Position numbers and translations under genes: made by a program
Shown: positions 24,214-35,749 of the stretch, in pieces
Layout: each line of letters starts with the position of its first letter
How positions within the stretch are numbered: the first letter of the stretch is position 1
Notes under the pieces: generated by a model
The model's database searches: none
The model's input: the letters and a program-made list of their open reading frames with translations, nothing else
What the model was told of the DNA's origin: nothing
DNA from: Lepas anatifera
Lineage: Eukaryota > Arthropoda > Thecostraca > Lepadidae
Length of the DNA stretch: 64,000 bases
Assembly: GCA_034440635.1 (NCBI GenBank)
Contig: JAOTON010000200.1
Coordinates: forward strand, 434,001-498,000
Reading direction: 5' to 3'

Positions 24214-24463
24214 AAAGAGAGACATAAGATACCAGACGCTACACTTCTGTTTTCCTCATTCATAAACAGTTATTTGTAATGCTGCTCTATTAAGAATGAA
24301 CCATACAAACAGGCTGCAGAGGAACAACAAGTACGCTGGCAACCACGGCCGGCTGGAGAGGCGTCCTCTTCTACCATTCAAACATTATTCTATTCTAAAC
24401 CTCCTAGTTCTCGCTCTACAGCCCTGTGCGTGGTTTGATTCTGGCGTGCCTGTTGTTCGCCAG
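23243..24463. other. Intron or intergenic sequence upstream of the first recognised exon
   Basis: No coding exon recognised. A (TA)n run lies at 24171-24210. Earlier Ig-domain exons of the downstream gene must lie elsewhere; I looked for the usual first-domain motifs on the plus strand and did not find them. Confidence 0.35.
24171..24210. repeat. (TA)n microsatellite
   Basis: About 20 TA dinucleotides. Confidence 0.95.
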
Positions 24464-24615
24464 TTCGACCTCTGCGCGTGCGGCTGGAGGGGGAGGCAGG
24501 CCCCCTGTCGGTGGGCCGCGAGTACGAGTACATCTGCCGGTCGTCCGGTTCGCGCCCTCCGGCCGTACTCTCCTGGTTCCTGGACGGCGCAGCTCTGCTC
24601 AATGTCCGACAGCAC
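24464..24615 (+). CDS. Sidestep-like Ig-superfamily gene, exon carrying first half of an Ig domain
   Basis: The exon lies between an acceptor (TTGTTCGCCAG, ending 24463) and a strong donor (CAC|GTGAGT, 24616). After two bases finishing a codon it reads RPLRVRLEGEAG, PLSVGREYEYIC and RSSGSRPPAVLSWFLDG. The C, then G-S-R-P-P-A and the core W form the first sheet of an Ig domain. The GSRPPA word is, from memory, typical of the third Ig domain of Sidestep-family guidance proteins, which are membrane cell-surface partners of Beaten-path proteins in arthropods. The frame leaves in phase 0. The family call is by recognition, not by search; which paralogue it is cannot be said. Confidence 0.75.
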
Positions 24616-24711
24616 GTGAGTGCTCGACTGCTGGGGTACTGGCACACGGTAGGGTATAGAAGCAGACGGCCAGGTGTAAAAGGCTGCAGCACAGTGTGAT
24701 AATTGATGACA

Positions 24712-24712
<1 letters not shown>

Positions 24713-24787
<75 letters not shown>
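24713..24787. repeat. (TA)n microsatellite
   Basis: About 36 TA dinucleotides; its end touches the tail of the SINE at 24788-24997. Confidence 0.95.
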
Positions 24788-24791
<4 letters not shown>

Positions 24792-24994
24792 TTATTTTTA
24801 TTTTATTAGGGCCACTCCCAACAGGCACACTTGCCCAATTACAGGGAGTATTGGCGTGGGTGTTTAAGGATCCTCTCCACCGGGTCAGATCGGACACGGA
24901 GGACACGGAAGGCGGTTTCCACCGTGGGGATTGAACCCGCGTTAATCCATGCTATCCGATCTATAGACTGGCAAAAGCCACTAGGCCACCCCGG

Positions 24995-24997
<3 letters not shown>
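24788..24997 (-). repeat. tRNA-derived SINE (second family) between two TA runs
   Basis: It is the reverse complement of the repeat at 60341-60540: GGCCGGGGTGGCCTAGTGGC at the head, GGGTTCAATCC-like B box, AACCGCCTTCCGTGTCCG, and a tail ending GGGAGTGGCCCTAATAAAATAAAA. It sits inside a long TA microsatellite within the first visible intron of the host gene. Confidence 0.85.

Positions 24998-25056
<59 letters not shown>
24998..25056. repeat. (TA)n microsatellite
   Basis: About 30 TA dinucleotides following the SINE head. Confidence 0.95.
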
Positions 25057-25059
<3 letters not shown>

Positions 25060-25276
25060 TCTGGCTGGGTATGGTTGTCGACGGTCGGATATAATTTGGG
25101 TCCAATTATTACGAGTGTGATTTTTGGCTAATTGCTGCTATGCCACACCATATGAGCACTGGTGAAGATCTGAAATATTTGGGAGTGGGAGCGCTGTCAT
25201 TATCGGCTGAAATCTCCACGCGGCCGTGGCGACCACCGCTGGAGCGGCCTGTGTTGAGGTGTGGTGCTACCGACAG

Positions 25277-25424
25277 ACTTCGCCGGACGGCAGCGTCAGC
25301 CGCAGCACCCTGCTGCTGCGGCCTGCGCTGGGCGACCAGGGCAAGAAGCTGAGCTGCCGTGCACTCAATCCACTGATGGCTGGCAGCCCGTACCTGCAGG
25401 ACAGTCGCCGGCTGGAAATACGGT
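25277..25424 (+). CDS. Sidestep-like Ig-superfamily gene, exon carrying second half of the Ig domain
   Basis: The acceptor is CTACCGACAG (ending 25276), and the exon opens in phase 0, matching the phase in which 24464-24615 leaves. It encodes TSPDGSVSRSTLLLRPALGD, QGKKLSCRALNPLMAGS and YLQDSRRLEIR. The D-x-G-x-x-L-x-C pattern is the second cysteine strand of an Ig domain, so the two exons together make one complete domain. The likely donor is GT|GTCAGT at 25425, leaving one base that completes a codon with the two bases opening the exon at 53650. An alternative donor two bases upstream (25423) would not match that phase. Confidence 0.75.
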
Positions 25425-25745
25425 GTCAGTACTGGTGTGGGGTGTCGGTGATTATGTGGGGATGTCGGTGATTATGTGGGATGTCAGTACTGATGGGGGT
25501 GGGCAGCACTAATGGGGTTTCGGTACTGATGTTGGGTGTCAGTGCTGATGTTGAATGTCAGTACTGTTGTAGGGTGTCAATATTGATATGGGATGTCAGT
25601 TCCGACGTTGAGTGTCAGTGCTGATGTGGGGTATCCGTGTTGATTTGGGGTGTCAGTGTTAATGTGGGGTGTCAGCACTGATGTAGGATGTAAATACTTT
25701 TGTTTAGTGGTAGTACTGATGTGAGATATCGGTACTAATCAGGAA
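25425..25745 (+). repeat. Degenerate minisatellite beginning at the splice donor
   Basis: Around fifteen worn tandem copies of a unit near GTCAGTACTGATGTGGGGT (about 19-22 bases). The first copy starts at the donor itself, so the splice-site hexamer GTCAGT recurs through the first 250 bases of the intron. Confidence 0.8.
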
Positions 25746-27331
25746 TTTAAAACACAATGGACTAATTTGTTATCGGGGGGGCAGGAACGTGATATTTTCA
25801 TTTTCTGCATAAAGCTGACAATGCTGAAGCTGTTTCACAGTTTTAAATAGTTAAAAATGTGATAAAAAGGCTCCCGACGGCTATGATAATTACTTTTTTG
25901 TCTTCTTACCACCTGTCGTGTTTTAGCTTAAAGCTGAAATGTGCAGAAACCATAGATTAACACTGCCTTGCGTGGACTGTACTCAGGGGGCTGGCACATG
26001 CCTAAAAGAGCGTTGTTCTTACTTTTAGCTTGCAGACGGTACCCACCTGCAGATCTGGCTTGCTGATACCCATCATTGCGCATGAGTAGGTTTGAAAACA
26101 CTAATCTCAATTGGAATTGACATATTTCCGCGTATTCTTGCAGTTTTGTTACATATATAGTATGGAGCCAAAACAGTTTTATAGCACATCATAGAACGTG
26201 TCATTTGGCTCTGCATCCTGTGGTGAAAGGTTTTTGTGGCTACGACCCAACACTTTGAAGCAGTGGGCAAAACACACAAATTTAAGATCACATTCACTGC
26301 CTTAGAAACGCTGGCTCTCTCAATGCTAAATGCGCGAGCCCACGCAAATAATACCATTTCAGTGCAAAACTCACTCCGGAACATAGGCTTCGGAGACCGT
26401 GGCACATCATTCAGTCTTCCCACAAATTGCCTCTTTGTATTATTGAAGGGGCGTGCACGTGCACACGTGAGGTGTGGCCCTAGTATTAATAGGTGCAGCT
26501 CCTTCCTTTGCTGGTGGAAATACACATAAAATATTGCAGCCTAATTTAGCCAGTATTTTCTAAGATATCGAATATGGTTGTGTGCGTGTGCACGTGATGC
26601 GTGGTCCCAGTACTGATAGGTACAACCCATGCATATTGTTGACTTAATTATTACAGATTTCAGCTTAGTTGAGCAAGTAGTTTCTGAGATGTCGAAGGGG
26701 GTTTGTGCGTGAGCACGTGGCGTAAAACCCTGAATGTAGCCAATGCTGTCTTGTTCTTAGATCAGCCAGAATATATACCGTAACTGTCATCCTGATCGGC
26801 TCATAGCGTCTAAGTTTTTTTAACCCACTACCCATTTAAAAGGTAGACAGGAGTGCTCTTCCGTACCCATGCGACCAAACTACAAATTTTCCAGTTGTAA
26901 ATTTGGGACAGGTATGTTAATATCTTATTTGAAGGCCGCACCACTCCCCGCTCCATTTATTCTTTGCTTTACAAATGAAAACAAAAGCTGTTTACTGGGT
27001 ATTTCCCCAAGCCCCTCTCGAAAAGAATATAATAACTAGAAACATTCGAGAGAAACATGGGTACTCTAAAGTTGGTATTAGTGGATTAAAGTTTTTCAGG
27101 GTTAAATAGGGAACTCATAAAATGTAAAAAACTGGTCAGTCAAAGGCTATGACAAAACTGGGCAGCGAGATGAAAAAGGATCACAAAAAAGAAAGTACCT
27201 GATAACTCGATTTTTACCTGAATCCACTCACTAGTATACTATTCTATTGATTCCCCTCCTGGGATCGATACTGGTTCCTAAAATGTTCTCTGATAATTCT
27301 CTTTAATGTATATTTCTGCAATGGAACATCA
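25746..27331. other. Intron sequence, unassigned
   Basis: No gene or known repeat. An imperfect duplication of roughly 120 bases is visible at 26450-26720 around the word GTGCACGTG(A) followed by TGTGGYCCYAGTA. Confidence 0.4.
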
Positions 27332-27740
27332 TCAAGATTTGGAAAAAATCGGACATATTATCTGGCTCCACGCTTCTGGAGATGATAATGAAAATGATCT
27401 GTAGTTCGTTGTTGCTAAAGGAACATGAAAATGTTGTACTAGTCGAGTGTTTGCAGGACGATGATATTGAAAGAGTGATGAGATTGAGAATGGTAGTGAT
27501 TGGCTTAAAAATTTTGATAGAATGATAATTTTCTGTTCAGTAATAATATCATTGAGTTTTAACAAGCTAAGTTCAACAAAAAGTCCATTTGTTGGATGGT
27601 AAAAAGGTTTCTTCATAATTATTTGAACTGCCCTTTTTTAAGTTTCATTAACTTATCCAAATGCGTTTGATAGTTGCTTCCCCATACAACTGTGCAGTAA
27701 TTGAAGTATGGTAGCACAAGAGTATTATATAAGGCCTGTT

Positions 27741-28000
27741 CCGTCTCTCAGCACACTTTTGTACGCACCAATCAGTGGGCCGCGTTGCGCTTACGTCACA
27801 GGACTGTAGCCTCTCCCCGGGAACTAGTTCTAGAGGTTTTACGAACTGACGGCCTGCTGTTGTGCTGCTGGGAAAGCAGCAAGTGCACGAAGTGGCAGCC
27901 TACTATCTTTTAATGGCATATTTGTTTAAATTTCCTTTGCTTAGCACGAACTAGAGGCGGTTATGGCGCTGATGTTTCTTTTCTGGATGAAAGGTCAGAG
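27741..28000. mobile_element. Unidentified 260-bp insertion in the LINE
   Basis: It interrupts the LINE RT frame between words reading CQQAL and YNTLVLPYF. The flanks GGCCTGTT (27733-27740) and GGCCTGCT (28001-28008) agree at seven of eight positions, suggesting an 8-bp target duplication. No terminal inverted repeat or coding frame was seen. Confidence 0.5.
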
Positions 28001-30477
28001 GGCCTGCTGACAAAACTGTGCTGACAGGCTTAACAGGGCCATAGACAGATAACGTTCTCGTGATTCTAAATAATATTTTGCTCTACTCATTATTTCCAGA
28101 TTTCTACTAATCAGAGCTGCCATGTTGGCCACATGAGCACCACATTTCAAATTATCATCTACCAGGACACCTAAGTACTTAACCACTTTTTCTTTTTCTA
28201 TTTTAACCACTTTTTTTTTCTATTTCGACCCCATTCAGTTTTATTTTTATGTCAGCGAAGTCGCTTTTAGAATAAATTTGGTCGTGTGATTTCTCGGTGT
28301 TAAGCGATAGACGGTTAGATTGAAACCACTGCGTTACTTTTGGTAGAAGAGTGTTTATTTTTTGTTGCAGAAGGTTTTGATTTTCCGCAGTTACTAAAAT
28401 GGCTGTATTGTCGGCAAAATGATAAAAGACGGCCTGTTCCGAAACACGATATAAATAATTCCTATATAGAATAAACAAAAGTGGGCCCAATATCGAGCTC
28501 TGGGGTACTCCTGTGGTGACTATTTTCCGATCTGAGAAAAAAGTATTAAATTTAGTCAATTGACACCTATTTTTCAGGTATGAACACACAATGTCATAAA
28601 GTTTTCCACGAACTCCAAGAAAGTGTAATTTTTCCAAGAGTATTCCGAAACTAACAGTAACAAACGCTTTTTTAGATCTATAAAAATTCCGCAAAAATCT
28701 CACCTCTTTTTAAACACTCCATAACAGTGTCGTATGAAAGGGCAATTGGCATGTAGGAGCTATGTAGCTTTCGAAATCCAAATTGTAATTTGTAAAGAAT
28801 GTTGTTTGTGTCTAAATATTCAACTATGTATTAATATAATATCTTCTCCTAGACTTTTAAGGAAGATTGGAAGTAAAGATATAGGTCGATAATTGTTGAA
28901 CCTATCCTTGTCTCCAGATTTATGAATTGGAATAATCACCGCAATCTTTAGAAAATCTGGAAATATTCCAGTTGACAAGCAGAGGTTAAAGAAGTGTGCC
29001 AAATTACTTAAACATCATTGGTATGCCAATTTTAAGATCCTAGAACTTATCCTATCTATTCCTCATCCTACAGCATTTAAAGACTTTATTATATTTTGGA
29101 TTTGCTCATTATTTGTTGGGAGATTATTCCGAAATGCATCATATGTAGGGGGCTGTAAGAAGTTCACTGCACTTTTGTCCGAGAGAGGAATTTTTTCCTC
29201 TAAAGTGGTTCCAACGGAGCTGAAGAAATCTTTAAAACCATTTACAACCTCATCGTTATCTGTCAGTGTTCCTTGGCTAGTTTTTAATGTTACCGGTTAG
29301 TCATTATTTTTATGTTTCTTGTTAATTAATTCATTTAGTAATTTCCATGCTTCTTTTCCATTTCCTTCCTTTGCATCAAAAGAGTCTCTATAATATTTTC
29401 TCTTGGCTTCTCTTGTGATTCCTGTCAGAACGTTACGGTATCTTTTATATGATTCTTCTAGTTCTAGTTCTGGATCGTTCTGGTTTTTAAGCTTTTTGGA
29501 AATATACTTTTTGAACAATTTGTTTTTGTTTTTTATGCATGCCAACATTCCAGGCAATATCCAAGGCTTTATCGCAGTTCTTCTACTACTTGGTGTAAAG
29601 TTTTGAAAAATAGTTTATTCCGTTCTGAAATGTATTTATGAGCATTCGACATGCGATATTAGGATCTATGATACCATTGAAATTGTTTAGATTGCTAGAT
29701 ATGTATGTTCTCAGTTGGCTAATCTTATTGTTTTCAAAAACCGTGATACGATTTAGGCATTTGTTTTGTGTGTTTTGTGTGTCTTTCTTAAGAGTCATGA
29801 ATATAGGTAAATGATCAGAAATGTCGTCTAATATTATACCAGATTGATTAACTAAGTTAATATTACTTGTAAAAAAGTTGTCTAAGAGGGAGGGGTCACT
29901 CGTGCCCATTCCAGTCGGTTTTGAAATTTTGGGTAGAAAATTGTAGGCAGACAATATACTAAAGAACTTGGAAGACTTCCTATCATTTGGCAGCTTCCAA
30001 AAGTTAAAGTTGAAGTCCCCTGTCAAGATCTGCAGCTTATTACTTTCCAGTTTATTGAGGAGTCTTACAACACCTTCCAGGAAAAAATCGTTATTATAAT
30101 TTGGGGGTTTATAGACCTCCCCGAAAATAATATTTTGCTGCATATGCCCAGTTTTAATGTTACTTCTGCAAATGTTGATTCTGCCAAAATTCCTTCTAGA
30201 CCATTTCTGTGTTTGCATTCATATTGCCTATTCACGTATATTGTGGTACCACCTCCACCCTGTGTTGAATTTCTATAGAGGCAAACATGGTATAATTGTC
30301 TAACTCGAAATGTTTTTCAATTTCCTTTCTAAGCCATGTTTCAGATATAGAAATAATATATAAATCTGTAGCTGATTTTTGCGAAAGTTGTTTAATTTCG
30401 TTAAACTTTCTCTTTCCGGACCTAGCATTCAAATGTAGAATTGAGAATCCTTTATGACCTAAAACTGGAATGGGTAG

Positions 30478-30746
30478 CATAGGCGGATCCAGGGGACAAG
30501 GGGGGCACGTCCCCCCCCCGATCGACCCTCGGCGCCCCCTGAAATGTTCACGGCGCCCCCTGAAAGGTCGATGGCGCCTCCCTGAAATGTCGCTTCCCGC
30601 CCCCCAGGATGCGAAAATCGGCGCCCATCGATAGGATTTGGCGCCCAGCTGATAGGTTTTGCCGGTCAAAAGTGGCGCCCCCTGGTCCGGATGGCGCCTC
30701 CCCCGAGAAGGTGCCCCCCCGATCGGCAATCCTGGATCCGCGTATG
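30478..30746 (+). mobile_element. Short hAT-like MITE with 8-bp target duplication
   Basis: The ends are CATAGGCGGATCCAGG and CCTGGATCCGCGTATG (15 of 16 bases complementary). The flanking direct repeat ATGGGTAG occurs at 30470-30477 and 30747-30754. The 269-bp GC-rich interior is made of repeated GGCGCCCCCTG words. Removing it restores the LINE ORF2 reading. An 8-bp duplication and CA...TG ends fit hAT-type transposition. Confidence 0.9.
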
Positions 30747-32384
30747 ATGGGTAGTTCATGATACGTACATTGAGATGATACTCTAATAAAGGCTGAATCT
30801 GGGTTTACATCATTCTCAAGAAAAGTGAATTCATACGGGTTTCGATCTTCACATGTCATTTAAGGTGCCGTTATTGTTCAAATTATTCTTCTGAAAATGC
30901 AAATTGATCATTTTGTCATATTGTGATAAGATATTGCCATTTTTCATAACAACATCATGCTGGTATCGTGAAATATTGTAATGATAAAATTCCAAGCTCA
31001 CCAGCTCACCATCATCTCTAAATCTTGATCCAGGAAATGCAGACTTTGATGTGTGGAATCCATGTCTACCATTTAGCTTTTCTTCTTTGGGACTTCCTTT
31101 GTTTTTTGTCGCTTTGTGGTGATGGTGTTTTCCCAGGTGAGCTTTTATTTTTTGGGGTACCGGAAGTATCACAATGTTCATCAGACCTACCCTTTTCCTG
31201 TTCCTCCTCCGCCCCAAGCAGTACTTCTGCCTGTGCCTTCACTCCATCTGTTTCCAAATCTGCCTTAGTACCACATGCATGTCCAGCCCCGCCCTGCAAC
31301 ACCTCATCTGCCGCACCTTCCCCAGAGCTCCCGTGTCTGTTCCCCTGTTTTTCTCCTGTCTGTGTACTTTTTCCCATCGCCTTTGCATTGGCTAGCAATC
31401 TCCCGCTTTTCATTAGCCATGTTTGCGTTCCTAGGTCCATGCACTTCCTCCTTCGCTCCCTGCCCTGCTTCCGCTGGTACTGTTGCATGTGATCTCTCAG
31501 CCTCGTTCGAATTTTGCCCCTCCCCATTCCCCATTTATAGTGTGGAGTCAAATCTTCTCACCCGTATCCCATGCACCTGCTCGCGGGTGGTTTAATATTC
31601 TTTGTACACCAAATTTGGACCTTTTTAGATAATCCCAAACCGAGTTGAGGCATTGTAAGTGACGGTAATTTGAGGATTTGACATGTCCCTTTTTTGCACG
31701 TGCCATGAGATTTGCCAATACCTCACCCCAGGGGCGTAGGAACGGTTTGAAAAGTGGGGGGCCAACCTTAGAGGGGGCCCACCTCAAGGGGGCCCCAGTC
31801 CACGGGGCCTATAATTTAAAAATTTTAGATAGCTCGTTTAGTGTAATAAGGCATGCATGCACACAAGGATGTCAATATATGGAGAATTGAGAATTTTTTT
31901 CCTATGATTTCGGGCTGTACCTATTATGATGTAATAAATCATAGTAAAACGCCAAAAAAAACATTTTTTGTTTTTTTACCTAGACCCTTTTCCAATACGA
32001 AATACATTTTTAAGCTTTTTTGAGGATTTCAATCATTTTTTACCACGAGCGCGTTTTTTATATTTACAGATGTTTAGACCCTTTTCATTACATTTACAAA
32101 ATTAAGAACTGCTTAGAAAACTACAGACAATGCTTTGATACCAAATAGCCTCACTTCGCTATGCCTAATCAACTTGTATTTGCTTATTTAATGACGAAAA
32201 TGGGAACATTTATGTAGGTTATTACTGATCTATTCTTTCCATCATTAAAGATTGATTTAGGTAAAGGCTGATCACAATGAATACGCCTAGCTATATTTCG
32301 ATGGCTAAAATGCAGAGTTCCAGCATGACTGCAAGTGCAATGTTGGTACTTGATGGCCAGCTTTGTGATGCCGAGGAGGTGTGG

Positions 32385-32550
32385 GCATGGTGTTATAGTG
32401 GTTAGTAACCCTGCTTTCCACGCGACCAACTCGGGTTTAAGGCACGGCAGATTCCTTGTGCAAGGAGCAATTTGACTCCAAAGAAACCCCTCCAACAGGG
32501 AAAGAGTTGGCGACACCATATAACCTTGGCATCGAAAGACGTCGCGCCTT
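32385..32550 (+). repeat. tRNA-derived SINE
   Basis: It reads GTGTTATAGTGGTTAGTAACC (A-box region), CGGGTTTAAGGC (worn B box), CCCTCCAACAGGGAAAGAGTTGG and CGACACCATATAACCTTGGC. It therefore matches the tail of the SINE at 59482-59670. Confidence 0.75.
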
Positions 32551-32891
32551 TTGATGGCTCAGGGACGACTGTTGCTTGGCATTTAGTGCAGGGTCCGTGT
32601 CTGATTCATATTTTGTGTTGGGATTGATATGGAATGGAGTTTGATTGGGCCCAGTTCTCGGGACTCATTTGGAAACACTCGGGTAGTAGGTTCCTTGGCT
32701 TTGTTACGAAGCGCTCCTCCTCCAGGGGCTTGCAGGCAGCGTACTACCGAACTTGAACGTTCCCAGACAAGCTATCGGGGCCGTTTGGGTTTCTTGTTCT
32801 ATATTACAGTTGCTGATATTTTTATATTCGTTGCGGGGGCCCACCTCAAAGGGGGGGCAGTATCACCCTGACCCCGGTTCCTATGCCTATG

Positions 32892-33463
32892 CCGCCCAGG
32901 GGCCGCCAAATTATCTCGGAGGGCCCCAAAATCCAGACCATGGCTCAGGAAACCAGATCAGTCAGCTCAAGGGCCCAGACCAGTGCATTAGCTTTGGGAC
33001 CAGCTTGTCAAGGGACCCTACATAAGCACAGTACCCATAGAAGCTCATCACAGGGGAGCTCCAGATTCGCACAGGGTGCCAGACTAGCTTAGGGGCCCGG
33101 TTCAGCTCGGAGGTCCCCAGGTCGACTTATGTAGGGTCTCAAAACAGCTCAATGGACTTCAAGCTCACGGATCCCAGCTTAGCTCAATGATGCTAGAACA
33201 GTTCAGAGGCCCCAGACCAGCTCAGGGCTCTTGTTCAGTACAGGCCAGCTCAGCTCAGGGGCCCAGATCGGCTGATATAGCGTCCCGTCTCACACCAGCT
33301 CAGGGGCTCCATTCAAGCTCACGGCCCCAGCTTAGCCCAGGGACCCTAGAAGAGTTCAGGGCCCCCATACCAGATCAGAGGCCCCAGTTAAGCACAGCTG
33401 TACCCAAATTAGCTCAGGGCCCCAGCTAGGCTTAGGGGGTCCCAGGGTGGCTGATGTAGAGTC
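32892..33463. repeat. Satellite-like array, AGCTCAGGGGCCC type (left part)
   Basis: Irregular tandem units of about 25-35 bases built on CAGCTCAGGGGCCCAG. The array resumes at 37483 after the nested element. Confidence 0.8.
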
Positions 33464-34529
33464 TCAGAACACAGTGGCGTAGCCAGGATTCGGCCAAGGA
33501 GGGGTCCAACTACCGTCGGGGGCCCCAGGCCGGGGTTCCCTTAGCAACCGGGCCCATCTCCTATATCTTTTGTATAGTATTTTAACATTATAACATTCAC
33601 ACGAAGAAAATTTTGCTATGGCTTTTCAAGCATTCATTCTTATTTTGTTTATAGCTTTGTTTTTCGATCCGACCAAGTGTTGGTGAACTAAGGTCACCAA
33701 ATATTAAGGATGGCCCATAACTTATATGGTAGCGTGGCTATAATAACAGCTTTGAGCCATATTTCGGGAAGTTCAATGTTGATGCACGCATGATGTTAAA
33801 CCTGAGTCTACCTCAATTCACTCGGGTAATCAGACATGAAGTTATTGGAGGTCAGTCGTTTTGAGTACGAAGAAATGATCTACGGGAAATGATTAGCAAT
33901 TATTTCCCGGTGTCGAATCCATGAACTCTTTAATCAGGAAATTTCCAAAGAAACGAAAAAAAAACAAATAAAGATACAAGGGATATGGGAGTGTGTCCTG
34001 AACGTTACATAACCTCTATTCCGTCGACAGATCCTGTTGAGATCCAGTTACTTTCTTACCCTTGCTATCTTGTAAACGAGCAAATTACCAAGACAAAAGG
34101 CGCCCAAGATATCTATCGCTTTGGCTCACTCTGTTATTGTTATTTTCAACCTTGCATACCTTTTTTGGGACTATGCTCATCAATTTCTGTCATTACCCTA
34201 GTTTGTCTGGTTTCCTACGAAAATATTGGAATGTAATGAGGAATGTATTTATTGGTGTTAAGCTACTCGATTAAAAATTGACTAGCCCTGTTCGATTTGC
34301 TCTTATGATAAAATTATATTAATTTTTGCCTTTCCTTCGATAATGGTGCCTGATCGACATGTTTCAATTTGTCCTTTTTTAATACGCAATAGGGGTAGGT
34401 ACATTTTTTCCGAGGCATATGATTTTGAAAATTTTTATTTGAGCTCTGGAGCCACCTAACACCAACACTTGGCGGCACTCACAAAGATAATTTTCGGCCG
34501 CTCTCCCGATTATATCTCAAAGGGATCTC

Positions 34530-35690
34530 TGAGAGTGATTCACGACGCCTCTTGATCAAAACTGGGGGCCCCTGAGAATCTCTCGGGGCTCCTGAGATTA
34601 GTTATCGGCAGCACCTCTGAGACTAATTATTGGGCCCCCCAGATTTGCACTGGAGGGGGAGGGGCTGAGACTGACTATCGTGGCCATCCAGATTAGCTAT
34701 TGGGGTCCCCTGAGGCTGTCTTTGGGGTGGGGGAGGGGGCTGGGAATGACTTCCGACAACCCTCTGAGACTTACTCTAGGGCGCCCCTGAGACAAACACC
34801 GGGGGGGGGTGGAATCACCTCTGAGACTGTGTCTCTGGCGTTCCTGAGACTGACTCTCGGAGGTTCCAGATTAGCTCTCGCGAGCCTAAGGCTAACTCCG
34901 GGCCCATGAAACCAAAAATCGGGAGCACCTCTGGAAATTACTCTCAGAACCCTGAGATTAACTCTCGGATGTCTCTGAGACTGACAACCGGGAGCCCTCT
35001 GAGACTAACTTTTGGGTGCTCCCTGAGATTGACTCTTGGGGCCGCTTATACCAAAACTCGGGGGGGGCACAGCCTGAGGCTAAATCTCGAGGGCTCCCAA
35101 AATTACCCCTCTGGGGCCCCCTGAAACCAGCATTCTGCAGATCAAATTGGACTAACTCTCGGACCCCCGGATTAACTCTCGGAGCCACCTGAAACTAAAT
35201 GTTGACTCCTGAGAGAGAAACCCGTGAGACTATGAGGGCCCCCTGAGACCGATTCTTGGGGTGCTCTGAGACTCACTCTTGTGGTTCTTTGAGACAGACT
35301 CTCAGGGGGACCCCGAGACCGAATCTCGGGGTCCCCTAAGACAGACTCTTGGGGTCCCCTTGACCAACTCTTGGGGTTCTCTGAGACTGACTCTCAGGGG
35401 CCCCTCTGAAATAGACTGTTGCAGGGCCCTGAGAACCACTCTCTAGGGGGGCCCTGAGACCAGCTCGGCCCCCTCCCCTGAGACAGACTCCCGGGGCCCC
35501 TGATACCGACTTTTGCGGCCCCTGATACCAACCCTCAGGGGCCCCAGAAATCTACTTTCGGGGGCCTTGAGACCGACTCTCAGGGCGGGGGCCGTGAGGC
35601 CGACTCGGGACGCCCTGAGAACGAATCTTCAGGGGCCCCTGAGACTAACTCTGGGGGCCACGTGATCAGAGAATCCTTTGCAGTGGTTCA
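34530..35690. repeat. Satellite-like array, CTGAGACTGACTCTCGGGG type
   Basis: Irregular 22-30 base units of the form CCCCTGAGACTGACTCTCGGGG. Long open frames through it are by-products of composition. Confidence 0.85.
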
Positions 35691-35749
35691 GATTGGCCCA
35701 AGGGGTGGGGGTCTGCGGACGCCTAGGGCCCCCTTGGCTACACCACTAC

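Larger units (their letters stand above)
27332..31720 (-). mobile_element. Degenerate APE-type LINE with ORF1 and ORF2, cut by several insertions
   Basis: On the minus strand, ORF1 (about 31708 to 30849) is basic and rich in K, E, Q and G. ORF2 starts at 30859, its ATG overlapping the ORF1 stop (AATGACATGTGA). ORF2 shows an AP-endonuclease region (LHLNARS, ISETWL, LTGDFNFNFW, ISDHLPIF) and RT parts (VIIPIHKSGDKDRFNNYRPIS; TTGVPQSSILGPLLF; a worn FADN in place of FADD). The C-terminus ends near 27332. Frame breaks at several points make it inactive. Insertions: MITE 30478-30746, an unknown 260-bp piece at 27741-28000, and the large hAT-like element just after the ORF1 start. Confidence 0.8.

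Noticed and set aside
25421..25423. Donor at CG|GTGTCA for the exon 25277-25424
   Set aside because: It would leave two bases and break phase with the exon at 53650; the GT|GTCAGT donor two bases later keeps phase and fits the donor pattern better.
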